From: JBDKTK01 sp964556675
Lineage (GTDB): Bacteria; Desulfobacterota; Syntrophia; Syntrophales; UBA4778
Direction: 5' to 3'
DNA length: 21,985 nt
NCBI GenBank assembly: GCA_964556675.1
Contig: CAZKYN010000023.1
Location: 1 to 21,985 of the forward strand
Positions 7,790 through 15,537 of this stretch are shown piece by piece. The position numbers were made by a program, and so were the translations under genes. Each line of letters opens with the position of its first letter. The stretch's first letter is position 1. The notes under the pieces are model-generated. The model was not told the DNA's origin and did not search any database. It was given only the letters and a program-made list of their open reading frames with translations.

Positions 7790-8720
7790 GATAATCGCCG
7801 GCTGCCGAAACTTCCTGATCGCCTCTCACGTGAGGCCGGATGGGGACGCTATCGGCTCGGAGTTGGCCCTGTATCTCGCTTTAAAGGGCTTGGGCAAGAA
7901 TGTTTCCGTGTACAACCAGGACGGGGTCCCGGAAATATACCGCTTTCTTCCGGCAGCCGCCGTTGTCTCCCGTGATTTTGGAAAAACCGAAGATTATGAT
8001 GCCCTGTTTGTGCTTGACTGCAGCGACTTTGATAGGATCGGAAAAAACTCCGAGAGGCTCACGGCTATACAATATGTGATCAGCATTGACCATCACGTCA
8101 CAAACGGCAATTTTTCGGATATCTGCATCCTTGATCCACGGGCGAGTTCCACCGGCGAGCTGGTGTACAAGCTTATTAAGGAGATCAAGGCGGACATTAC
8201 CCCTGAAATAGCCGCTAACCTGTATACGGCCATCCTGACCGACACCGGATCGTTTCATTTTTCAAATACCGGTGCGGATTCGCTGACCATAGCCGGCGAG
8301 CTTGTCAAGGCGGGCGCCGATCCGGCGCATATCGCCGAGCAGGTCTTTGAGTCAAATCCCCCGGCAAAGGTCAGGCTCTTCACCACGGCCGTTCAAACTC
8401 TGGAACTCGAAGGGGGCGGCAGGATCGGGTCCATAGTCGTTTTCAGAGAAATGCTCAGGAAGTCAGGCGCCAAACAGGAACATACCGAGAACTTCGTCGA
8501 CTTTGTCAGGGCGATAAAGGGCGTAGAGGTTGCCTTGTTGTTTACGGAGATTGACGACAATACATTCAAGGTGAGCATGCGTTCAAAAGGAAAGAAGGAT
8601 GTCGAGAGGATAGCGGTGAAATACGGGGGCGGCGGTCATGTGAATGCAGCTGCCTGTCGGATTGCCGGAGAATTGGAACATGTCAGGAGCCTTATCGTGC
8701 GCGACATAAAAGAGGGATAA
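7764..8720 (+). CDS. nrnA: DHH-family nanoRNase / pAp phosphatase (NrnA-like)
   Basis: Bifunctional oligoribonuclease and 3'-phosphoadenosine-5'-phosphate phosphatase of the DHH/DHHA1 superfamily, degrading nanoRNAs of 2-5 nt left by exonucleases such as PNPase encoded downstream. Metal-binding motifs are intact: SHVRPDGDAIGS (H22, D26, D28), DCSD (D85), DHH at 109-111 and TDTGSFHF. The C-terminal DHHA1 substrate domain has the GGGGHVNAAAC motif. Length (318) is normal. ATG 7764 is used; ATG 7770, two codons on, is equally possible. It overlaps the rbfA end by 26 nt and its TAA shares a base with the truB ATG. Family membership is certain; the exact substrate range is inferred. Confidence 0.93.
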   Translation: MKMLTRISEIIAGCRNFLIASHVRPDGDAIGSELALYLALKGLGKNVSVYNQDGVPEIYRFLPAAAVVSRDFGKTEDYDALFVLDCSDFDRIGKNSERLTAIQYVISIDHHVTNGNFSDICILDPRASSTGELVYKLIKEIKADITPEIAANLYTAILTDTGSFHFSNTGADSLTIAGELVKAGADPAHIAEQVFESNPPAKVRLFTTAVQTLELEGGGRIGSIVVFREMLRKSGAKQEHTENFVDFVRAIKGVEVALLFTEIDDNTFKVSMRSKGKKDVERIAVKYGGGGHVNAAACRIAGELEHVRSLIVRDIKEG

Positions 8721-9679
8721 TGGACGGGGTGCTGGTGATAAATAAGCCTGCCGGAATGACTTCTTCAAAAGTAGTGGAGAAGATCAAAAAGAAGCTCGGC
8801 GCGAGAAAGGCGGGTCATAGCGGTACGCTTGACCCACTGGCGACAGGCGTTTTGCCGGTGTGCTTAAACGAGGCTACAAAGCTCTCCCGCTTCCTTTCGG
8901 CTGAAATAAAGGAATACCTGGCCACCGCGCTCCTGGGCATCGAGACCGATACGTATGATATTGAAGGCAGGGTTCTTTCACGAAGCGAAGTCAAGGTTAC
9001 AGAGGCGCAGGTCTTAAGGGAAATCAGCCTTTTTGCCGGAAAGCAGCTTCAGGCGCCGCCTCCTTTTTCGGCTGTCAAGCACCAGGGCCGCCCCCTTTAT
9101 AAATCGGCAAGAAAGGGTATTTACATCGAAAAACCGGCCCGGGAGATTGAGATATTCAAAATAGAAGTAAGGGAGATCGCATTGCCGAGAGTGACTTTAT
9201 TTATTTCCTGCTCGAAAGGGACATATATCAGGTCCATTTGCGCCGAACTTGGGCAAAGGCTGGGGACGAAAGGGTGTCTTTCGGATCTGCACAGGACGAG
9301 GAGCGGCTTTTTTTCCGATGATGTTGCCCTGGACATGGATACTTTCGAAGGGGCTTTTTGCGAAGGAGCCATCAGGGACAGAATCATTACTCTTGCCGAC
9401 GCCCTGCCCGGGATGGCAGCCATAATTGCCGGCGGAGCCCTGGAGGTAAAGTTAAGGGAGGGGCGTCAACCTCACGCCGGCGATTTAGAGGGCCATAATA
9501 TACCTTCTCTTGCCGCCGGAGATATGATAAAAATTATCTCTTCTGAGAAAAAAGACCTGCTGGCCGTGGGAGAATTTCTGTATAACTCCGAGATGTTGGG
9601 GTCTCTTGAAAATATGACACAGGTGATAAAGATCGCCAGGGTCTTTTGCGTCGGGCAGTCCAGGCCCTCAAACAATTGA
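8720..9679 (+). CDS. truB: tRNA pseudouridine(55) synthase TruB
   Basis: TruB converts U55 to pseudouridine in the T-loop of most tRNAs. The catalytic aspartate is D38 in GHSGTLDPLATGVLPVC. Other blocks are the opening GVLVINKPAGMTSSKVVEKIK, the PPPFSAVKHQGRPLYKSARKG segment and YIRSICAELGQRLG. The C-terminal region (about 240-319) is the more variable PUA-like part. The ATG overlaps the nrnA stop in a TAATG junction with AGAGGGA just upstream, so translation is coupled. Length 319 is within the usual 290-320 range. Confidence 0.97.
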   Translation: MDGVLVINKPAGMTSSKVVEKIKKKLGARKAGHSGTLDPLATGVLPVCLNEATKLSRFLSAEIKEYLATALLGIETDTYDIEGRVLSRSEVKVTEAQVLREISLFAGKQLQAPPPFSAVKHQGRPLYKSARKGIYIEKPAREIEIFKIEVREIALPRVTLFISCSKGTYIRSICAELGQRLGTKGCLSDLHRTRSGFFSDDVALDMDTFEGAFCEGAIRDRIITLADALPGMAAIIAGGALEVKLREGRQPHAGDLEGHNIPSLAAGDMIKIISSEKKDLLAVGEFLYNSEMLGSLENMTQVIKIARVFCVGQSRPSNN

Positions 9680-9700
9680 ATATGAAAGGGAGGAACAGTT

Positions 9701-9967
9701 GTGTTAGTTTCAGAAAAGAAAAAAGAGATAATCTCGAGCTACAGGTCCCACGATAACGACACGGGATCCCCGGAGGTGCAGATTGCACTTTTGAGTGCGC
9801 GTATCCAATATTTGACCGAGCACTTCAAGTCACATAAAAAAGACCACCATTCCCGCCGGGGGCTTCTCAAGATAGTCGGCCAGAGGAGAAGGATACTCGA
9901 CTATCTGAAGAAGAAGGATGTTGAGAGATACCGTGCGGTGATTCAGAAGCTCGGAATCAGAAGATAA
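9701..9967 (+). CDS. rpsO: 30S ribosomal protein S15
   Basis: S15 is a primary 16S rRNA-binding protein of the 30S platform and contacts the 50S subunit (bridge B4). The 88-residue length is exact for the family, with HDNDTGSPEVQIALLSARI, the LTEHFKSHKKDHHSRRGL rRNA-binding region and the C-terminal DYLKKKDVERYRAVIQKLGIRR. It uses a GTG start with the strong Shine-Dalgarno run AAAGGGAGG eight bases upstream. The 21-nt gap after truB and the adjacency to pnp match the E. coli order. S15 often autoregulates its mRNA, but I could not see a convincing regulatory fold in the short leader. Confidence 0.98.
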   Translation: MLVSEKKKEIISSYRSHDNDTGSPEVQIALLSARIQYLTEHFKSHKKDHHSRRGLLKIVGQRRRILDYLKKKDVERYRAVIQKLGIRR

Positions 9968-10006
9968 ATAAACTCTTCTGTACTAATGGAATTCTAAGGA
10001 GAAGAA

Positions 10007-12124
10007 ATGAGCGAAATTTTCAAGACAACATTCGCCGGGCGGGATATTTCCCTTAAGGCCCACTATGTTGCCGGTCAAGCCAACGGCGCTGTCCTGGTGA
10101 CGTACGGGGAAACAGTTGTGCTGGTCACAGTCGTTTCGGCCAGGGAGAAAAGAGAAGGGGGGGATTTCCTCCCGTTAACAGTTGATTATCAGGAGATGAC
10201 CTTTGCGGCGGGCAAGATCCCGGGCGGGTTCTTCAAAAGGGAAGGACGTCCCAACGAGCGGGAAATACTGATTTCCCGAATGATCGACAGGTCTATACGG
10301 CCGCTGTTCCCCAAAGGTTATTTTTATGAAACCCAGCTCGTCGCGACGGTGCTGTCGCTCGATAACGAGAATGACTCCGATATAGCGGCCATGCTTGGCG
10401 CGTCCGCCGCCTTGGAGATATCGGATATTCCCTTTAAGGGCCCGATTGCAGGGACAAGGATAGGGCGGATTGACGGGAAACTCGTCTGCAACCCGCCGGC
10501 TTCCCAGTACGGCCAGAGCGATCTCGATATATTCCTCAGCGGCAGAAAAATACCCGCCGAAAATGGGGCCGAGGAGACCGTTAATCTCGTAATGCTTGAA
10601 GGCGGCGCCCGCGAGGTCGACGAAGACACCATAGTCGAAGCGATCAAGTTTGGACTGGAGCAGATGGGCCCGGTACTGGCTCTGCAGGATGATATCCGGA
10701 AGGCTATCGGCAAGCAGAAAAGAGATCTCGAAAAGATCGAGATAGACCCGGAGCTGATGAATAAGGTCGCAGAGCTGGCGGAAGCGGATTTTAAAGCCGC
10801 CTACCACACGCCTGAAAAGCTCGACAGGTATGCAAAACTCGATCAGGTCAAACACAAGGTCCGGGAACATGAGGAAGAACTTGGCCCGAACGCCGGAGCC
10901 GCCCTGGAGAAACTTGAAAGAAATATTCTGCGGGAGATGATTATCAGTGAGAAAAAGAGGATCGACGGCAGGGGGTTTAAAGACATCAGGAAGATAACCT
11001 GCGAGACGGGGCTCCTGCCGAGAACACACGGCTCGGCTTTGTTTACGCGAGGCGAGACACAGGCCCTGGCCGTTTTGACGCTGGGCACTTCTTCCGACGA
11101 GCAGCGGCTCGATTATATATCGGGAGAGGAATTGAGGTCGTTTATACTTCACTACAACTTCCCCCCTTACAGTGTCGGCGAGGTCAAGGGGCTGCGCGGC
11201 CCAGGCAGAAGGGAAACAGGACACGGCGCCCTTGCCAGGAGGGCCCTCATCCCGGTACTGCCGACACCGGAAGAGTTCCCCTACACAATCAGGATTGTGT
11301 CGGAAATCCTGTCTTCCAACGGATCATCATCCATGGCCACAGTATGCGGCGGGATATTGTGCATGATGGACGGCGCCGTGCCTGTTAAGGATACGGTTGC
11401 GGGCATTGCAATGGGCCTGCTCAAGGAAGGCGACGAGGTCATAGTGCTTTCTGATATCCTGGGTGACGAGGATCATGCCGGCGATATGGACTTCAAGGTA
11501 TGCGGCACAAAAAACGGTGTCACGGCGATGCAGATGGACATAAAAATCGACCGGCTGTCCGAGGACGTGCTGCGCAAGGCACTATACCAGGCGAAAGAGG
11601 GGAGGCTTTTCATAATCGATAAAATCCGGGAAGCCATTTCCCAGCCTCGCGAGGAACTGTCGCCTTATGCCCCGCGAATCACCACGATGAAGGTGAAGCC
11701 GGAAAAGATTCGCGACGTAATCGGAACGGGTGGCAAGAATATCAGGCAAATTATCAGCGAAACAGGGGTCAACATAGATGTCGAGGACGACGGAACGGTT
11801 ACAATAGCTTCAAATGATGCTGATGCGGCAGCCCGGGCCATTGCCATGGTGAAATGGCTGACGGAGGAGGCTGAGATAGGCAAGATCTATGTCGGAACGG
11901 TAAAAAAAGTTGTTGATTTCGGCGCATTTGTCGAAATACTGCCCGGCACGGAGGGCCTGGTACATATATCCCAGCTCGCTAAGGAACGCGTCAATAAGGT
12001 AACCGACATCCTGAACGAAGGAGATAAGGTTGCCGTTAAAGTCCTTGAGATCGATAAGAGCGGAAAAATCCGTCTGAGCAGGAAAGAAGCGCTGAACGAA
12101 AATGTGCCGAAAAACCGTTCTTGA
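10007..12124 (+). CDS. pnp: Polyribonucleotide nucleotidyltransferase (PNPase)
   Basis: PNPase is a trimeric phosphorolytic 3'-5' exoribonuclease and the core of RNA turnover. The start is fixed by AAGGAG ahead of ATG 10007. The 705 residues show RNase PH domain 1 (about 10-145, with FxKREGRPNEREIL-type motif), an all-helical linker domain, RNase PH domain 2 (about 320-545, SSNGSSSMATVCGG), the catalytic acidic motif DILGDEDHAGDMDF around 482-495, a KH domain (VIGTGGKNIRQIISETG, about 570) and an S1 domain (about 625-692, VDFGAFVEILPGTEGLVHISQ). The rpsO-pnp gap is only 39 nt and lacks the long RNase III hairpin known from E. coli, so post-transcriptional autocontrol may differ. The end overlaps the M16 protease by 23 nt. 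Confidence 0.98.
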   Translation: MSEIFKTTFAGRDISLKAHYVAGQANGAVLVTYGETVVLVTVVSAREKREGGDFLPLTVDYQEMTFAAGKIPGGFFKREGRPNEREILISRMIDRSIRPLFPKGYFYETQLVATVLSLDNENDSDIAAMLGASAALEISDIPFKGPIAGTRIGRIDGKLVCNPPASQYGQSDLDIFLSGRKIPAENGAEETVNLVMLEGGAREVDEDTIVEAIKFGLEQMGPVLALQDDIRKAIGKQKRDLEKIEIDPELMNKVAELAEADFKAAYHTPEKLDRYAKLDQVKHKVREHEEELGPNAGAALEKLERNILREMIISEKKRIDGRGFKDIRKITCETGLLPRTHGSALFTRGETQALAVLTLGTSSDEQRLDYISGEELRSFILHYNFPPYSVGEVKGLRGPGRRETGHGALARRALIPVLPTPEEFPYTIRIVSEILSSNGSSSMATVCGGILCMMDGAVPVKDTVAGIAMGLLKEGDEVIVLSDILGDEDHAGDMDFKVCGTKNGVTAMQMDIKIDRLSEDVLRKALYQAKEGRLFIIDKIREAISQPREELSPYAPRITTMKVKPEKIRDVIGTGGKNIRQIISETGVNIDVEDDGTVTIASNDADAAARAIAMVKWLTEEAEIGKIYVGTVKKVVDFGAFVEILPGTEGLVHISQLAKERVNKVTDILNEGDKVAVKVLEIDKSGKIRLSRKEALNENVPKNRS

Positions 12125-13406
12125 TAACGGTATAAGGATCATCTCGGAAGAGATCACGTATGTGAGGTCCGTTTCCATAGGCGTGTGGGTCGGGTGCGGT
12201 TCCCGTTATGAAAAGGCGAGCATCAATGGGGCCGCGCATTTCATCGAACACATGCTGTTCAAAGGCACTAAGACCCGGTCAGCCCTGGATATTGCCGCCG
12301 AAATCGATTCTGTCGGCGGCATTCTCAATGCCTATACGGGCAAGGAAGTGACCTCCTATTACATTAAAATACCTGATTACCACCTGCCCCTGGCCCTTGA
12401 CCTGCTGGCGGACATCCTGAACAATTCCCTTTTTGATCCCGAAGAGATTGAGAAGGAAAGGTCGGTCATTCTTCAGGAAATCAACATGGTCGAGGACACT
12501 CCCGACGATTATATTCATGATTTTTTCAGCAGTATATTCTGGAATGACCATCCCCTCGGGTTTCCGGTCCTGGGCACGCGAGAGACCGTGGGCTATCTCG
12601 AAAGGGGTCACCTGCTGGACTTCTTTGCGCGCAATTATACCGGGGATAACCTCCTGATAGCGGCTGCCGGCAATATGAAACATGATGATCTTGTAAACCT
12701 CGTCCGCAGACTGTTTATAAAAAATGGGAAAAAAATAAAAAGGAAAGCTGTAAAAAAACCACGGGATGGAAAGTCGGGAGTAAAAAAATCAAGCTCGGTT
12801 ATGGAAAAAGATCTTGAGCAGGTGCATGCAATCATCGGGGCGCCTGCACCTCCATATGCCAGCGACTTGCGATATCCCGGGTTCATCCTCAATGCCGTGC
12901 TCGGCGGAAGCATGAGTTCCCGGCTTTTTCAGGAGATCAGGGAAAAAAGGGGGCTGGCATACGCTATCCACTCCTATATGGTATCGTTCAGTGATACGGG
13001 CATGTTGGGTATTTACTTCGGGGCGGATGGCGACAGGCTCGAGGAGATTTCGAAACTGACGTTTGCCGAATTGCAGAGGATCAAAACGGATCTCCTGAAT
13101 GATAAGGAACTGCGGGCCGTAAAGGAGCAGATTAAAGGAAATTTCCTGCTCAGCATGGAGAGCACCGACAACAGAATGATGAAGATCGCAAAAAACGAGA
13201 TTTATTTCCATCGGAATATTCCAGCCGAAGAAACGGTCAAAGGTATAGAGTCGGTCAGCGCCGCCGATGTCAGGAAATTGGCGGAAAGCATGTTTTCCCC
13301 GGAGCGTATCTGTTTCGCGGCCATCGGAAATGCTCCTAGCGGGGAACTGCCCCTGAATCTTTTTCCCGATACGGGCTCATCGTTACGGAAATCGTCGACA
13401 GCATGA
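12102..13406 (+). CDS. M16 family zinc metalloprotease (processing-peptidase-like)
   Basis: Single-unit M16B peptidase of the mitochondrial-processing-peptidase-like group that habitually follows pnp. The inverted zinc motif HxxEH is intact at H46, E49 and H50 (GAAHFIEHMLFKGT), with a probable third ligand E126 in ERSVILQEINM. The C-terminal half has the family RLFQEIREKRGLAYAIHS segment. There is no signal peptide, so it is probably cytoplasmic. The physiological substrate is unknown. ATG 12102 gives the standard opening (KTVLDNGIRIISEE) and lies 23 nt inside pnp. A lysine-rich insertion (about residues 208-230, GKKIKRKAVKKPRDGKSG) separates the two halves. The stop overlaps dut in an ATGA junction. 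Confidence 0.92.
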   Translation: MCRKTVLDNGIRIISEEITYVRSVSIGVWVGCGSRYEKASINGAAHFIEHMLFKGTKTRSALDIAAEIDSVGGILNAYTGKEVTSYYIKIPDYHLPLALDLLADILNNSLFDPEEIEKERSVILQEINMVEDTPDDYIHDFFSSIFWNDHPLGFPVLGTRETVGYLERGHLLDFFARNYTGDNLLIAAAGNMKHDDLVNLVRRLFIKNGKKIKRKAVKKPRDGKSGVKKSSSVMEKDLEQVHAIIGAPAPPYASDLRYPGFILNAVLGGSMSSRLFQEIREKRGLAYAIHSYMVSFSDTGMLGIYFGADGDRLEEISKLTFAELQRIKTDLLNDKELRAVKEQIKGNFLLSMESTDNRMMKIAKNEIYFHRNIPAEETVKGIESVSAADVRKLAESMFSPERICFAAIGNAPSGELPLNLFPDTGSSLRKSSTA

Positions 13407-13864
13407 CTGAGGAAGTCAGAATAAAAATAACAAGAATGCCTGGAAACGGCGATATACCGCTGCCCAGGTACATGACAGGCAGGTCTGCAGGGATGGACAT
13501 CCATGCTGCAGTTTCAGGCCCGGTCGAAATAGGACCGGGTGAGCGTAAAATCATCGAAACTGCAATCGCCATAGCCCTTCCGGATGGTTATGAAGCGCAA
13601 ATCAGGCCCAGGAGCGGCCTTGCCATTGCCCACGGCATAACTCTGATCAACTCGCCCGGAACAATCGATTCCGACTTCCGCGGAGAGATAAAGCTGCTGG
13701 TGATCAATCTGGGAACCCGGAAATTTGTAGTCAACAGGGGAGACAGGATTGCACAAATGGTGATCCAGAAAGTGTCCAGGGCGGTATGGGAAATAAGAGA
13801 TACTCTTGACGAAACTCAACGGGGGTCGGGAGGATTCGGGCATACAGGTTATTCCGGAAATTGA
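13403..13864 (+). CDS. dut: Deoxyuridine 5'-triphosphate nucleotidohydrolase (dUTPase)
   Basis: Trimeric dUTPase hydrolyses dUTP to dUMP and PPi, keeping uracil out of DNA and supplying dTMP precursor. All five motifs are present in order: AGMDIHA (about 29-35), RPRSGLA (68-74), GTIDSDFRGEI (86-96, with the conserved aspartate), NRGDRIAQMVIQ (111-122) and a C-terminal RGSGGFGHTG (140-149). Position three from the end of motif 5 is His where Ser is usual (GFGSTG); this is a minor variation at the flexible P-loop-like tail. The 153-residue length is normal. Overlap with the M16 gene is 4 nt. Confidence 0.96.
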   Translation: MTEEVRIKITRMPGNGDIPLPRYMTGRSAGMDIHAAVSGPVEIGPGERKIIETAIAIALPDGYEAQIRPRSGLAIAHGITLINSPGTIDSDFRGEIKLLVINLGTRKFVVNRGDRIAQMVIQKVSRAVWEIRDTLDETQRGSGGFGHTGYSGN

Positions 13865-13876
13865 GGTGGCCGGACA

Positions 13877-15046
13877 ATGAAAAAGCACAGGGTCAGCAAA
13901 ACATTTAGGGATATAAACGAAAAGATCAGGCAGGGAAGAGTTGTCGTTGTCACTGCCGAAGAAATGATCGACATTGTGGAAAGACACGGCGAGACCGAGG
14001 CGGCCCGCAGGGTCGACGTGGTTACTACGGGGACATTTGCGCCCATGTGCTCATCAGGCGTTTTTATCAATTTCGGACATACGTCGCCGAAGATAAAGGC
14101 CAACAAGGTCTGGCTCAACGATGTCCCTGCTTACGGCGGCCTTGCCGCGGTCGATTGCTATCTTGGGGCAACGGAGGTCCAGGAGGGAGATCCTCTCAAC
14201 AGCGTTTACCCCGGCGAGTTCAACTACGGCGGCGGTCACGTCATAGAGGACCTGGTCGCGGGCAATGTAATACGCCTGAGGGCCGAAGGCTACGGGACTG
14301 ACTGTTACCCGTCCCGGAAATTCGAGAAGAACATCACAATAAACGAACTGAGGGACGCCATTCTCTTGTCTCCCCGCAATGCTTACCAGAATTATAATTG
14401 CGCGGTGAATGTATCGGACCGGACCATATACACTTATATGGGCGTATTAAGACCGAGGTTGGGCAACGCCAATTTTTCAACTTCAGGACAACTGAGCCCC
14501 TTGTTCAATGACCCGTACTATAAAACCATCGGGATCGGGACCAGGATATTCCTGGGCGGGACCCAGGGTTATGTCGCCTGGCAGGGCACTCAGCACGACC
14601 CCAACGTCCCCAGGACGGACAAAGGCATCCCCAAAGAGGGCGCCGGCAATATCTCTACAATCGGCAACCTGAAGGAGATGAGCCCCCAATGGCTGGTCGG
14701 CGCAAGCATTCTTGGATACGGGGTTTCTCTCTATGTGGGGATCGGAATACCAATTCCGGTACTCAACGAGGAAATGGCCCGGTATACAGCTATCAAAGAT
14801 GAAGAGATATTTACGCAGGTTTTCGATTACAGCATGGATTACCCAAAGGGCGACCTCAAGAGCCTTGGAGAAGTAAGCTATAAACAACTCAGAAGCGGAA
14901 GTATCACGATCAACGGAAAGGCAATTACCACAGCACCCTTGTCGAGCTATCTCAAGGCCCGCGAGATTGCCTCCATCCTCAAGGATTGGATAGAGAGGGG
15001 CGAATTTGTCCTTGGCGAGCCCCAGGCATTGCTTCCCTCTGTCTGA
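13877..15046 (+). CDS. DUF39 homocysteine biosynthesis protein (probable aspartate semialdehyde sulfurtransferase)
   Basis: The protein belongs to the DUF39/COG1900 family. In methanogens the family forms homocysteine directly from aspartate semialdehyde and sulfide-derived persulfide, bypassing O-acylhomoserine. Recognised from VVTTGTFAPMCSSGVFINFGHTSPK, the AYGGLAAVDCYLGATE and FNYGGGHVIEDLVAG segments, and GTRIFLGGTQGYVAWQGTQH. Cysteines at 58, 94 and 143 are candidates for the persulfide-carrying residues described in Methanosarcina. At 389 residues it contains only the DUF39 domain, with no C-terminal CBS pair, and the partner NIL/ferredoxin protein often encoded nearby is absent from this window. 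It starts 12 nt after dut, preceded by GAGGTGG. A hairpin follows the stop. Family call is confident; the reaction is inferred from homologues. Confidence 0.88.
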   Translation: MKKHRVSKTFRDINEKIRQGRVVVVTAEEMIDIVERHGETEAARRVDVVTTGTFAPMCSSGVFINFGHTSPKIKANKVWLNDVPAYGGLAAVDCYLGATEVQEGDPLNSVYPGEFNYGGGHVIEDLVAGNVIRLRAEGYGTDCYPSRKFEKNITINELRDAILLSPRNAYQNYNCAVNVSDRTIYTYMGVLRPRLGNANFSTSGQLSPLFNDPYYKTIGIGTRIFLGGTQGYVAWQGTQHDPNVPRTDKGIPKEGAGNISTIGNLKEMSPQWLVGASILGYGVSLYVGIGIPIPVLNEEMARYTAIKDEEIFTQVFDYSMDYPKGDLKSLGEVSYKQLRSGSITINGKAITTAPLSSYLKAREIASILKDWIERGEFVLGEPQALLPSV

Positions 15047-15056
15047 AACGGTCCGG

Positions 15057-15094
15057 ATTGCCGCAATGTCCGTATTGTCTGGTATTGCGGCAAT
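15057..15094 (+). terminator. Hairpin closing the DUF39 transcription unit
   Basis: A perfect 11-bp stem ATTGCCGCAAT (15057-15067) / ATTGCGGCAAT (15084-15094) encloses a 16-nt loop, 10 nt after the DUF39 stop. The downstream sequence (TCCTCTG) is not a proper T tract, so it may stabilise a 3' end or work with Rho rather than terminate alone. Its place between two functional gene groups fits an operon boundary. Confidence 0.5.
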
Positions 15095-15111
15095 TCCTCT
15101 GAAAAAATCTC

Positions 15112-15140
15112 TTGTTGAATAAACAAAAGTGATATATAGA
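15112..15140 (+). promoter_or_regulatory. Candidate promoter for ftsB-like/pil operon
   Basis: TTGTTG (15112-15117) and TATAGA (15135-15140) are separated by 17 bp; an overlapping TATATA begins at 15133. A perfect 10-bp palindrome GGTTTAAACC (15141-15150) follows directly, around the expected start of transcription, and could be an operator or incidental. A Shine-Dalgarno-like AGGGA lies further down ahead of the TTG start of the next gene. Consensus match only. Confidence 0.4.
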
Positions 15141-15171
15141 GGTTTAAACCTATACTCCGGCAGGGATATAT

Positions 15172-15447
15172 TTGAAAATAGGAAAATACTTGATAATATT
15201 TCTTGCTTTCATGACTATCCTGATCGCGTTTGGTAATAATGGTTTGGTTGACAATTACATTCTGAATGAGAAACTCTCGATCCTGAAAAACGACAATTCC
15301 AGGATCATTGCCGAAAACCAGGCGCTTAAGACGGAAATATTGCTGTTGAGAGGTGACTCTAAGTATATAGAAAAAATCGCCAGAGATGAATTAGGCATGG
15401 TCCGGAAAGGAGACATTGTCTATAGGTTTGGTGATACAGCACACTGA
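15172..15447 (+). CDS. ftsB: FtsB/DivIC-like septum formation initiator protein
   Basis: A 91-residue bitopic membrane protein: one N-terminal transmembrane helix (about 6-22, LIIFLAFMTILIAFG), then a periplasmic coiled coil with leucine/asparagine repeats (about 30-60), then the DivIC/FtsB tail KYIEKIARDELGMVRKGDIVYRF. FtsB-type proteins bridge FtsL and FtsQ in the divisome and help activate septal peptidoglycan synthesis. The TTG start at 15172 has AGGGA six to ten bases upstream and gives the normal length. It is separated by 90 nt from pilM, with no terminator between, so it probably heads the pil transcript. FtsB genes usually follow eno, so this location is unusual. The ftsB rather than divIC naming is by length and host type. 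Confidence 0.85.
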   Translation: MKIGKYLIIFLAFMTILIAFGNNGLVDNYILNEKLSILKNDNSRIIAENQALKTEILLLRGDSKYIEKIARDELGMVRKGDIVYRFGDTAH

Positions 15448-15537
15448 ATATCTTGAGGCTTTTATTGCTAAATAAGGCCAACGCAGCTCCCTTTAGATTT
15501 GTTTTTTTTGGCGCGTTCCGACATCTGAGGTTGAATT

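Noticed and set aside
9968..10006. RNase III-type autoregulatory hairpin between rpsO and pnp as in E. coli
   Set aside because: The gap is only 39 nt and no extended stem is visible.
10175..11224. Minus-strand open frame of about 350 codons opposite pnp
   Set aside because: The plus strand encodes conserved PNPase domains throughout; the antisense translation shows no family motif.
15501..15509. T-run after the ftsB-like gene as an intrinsic terminator
   Set aside because: No GC-rich hairpin precedes it, so termination there is not supported.
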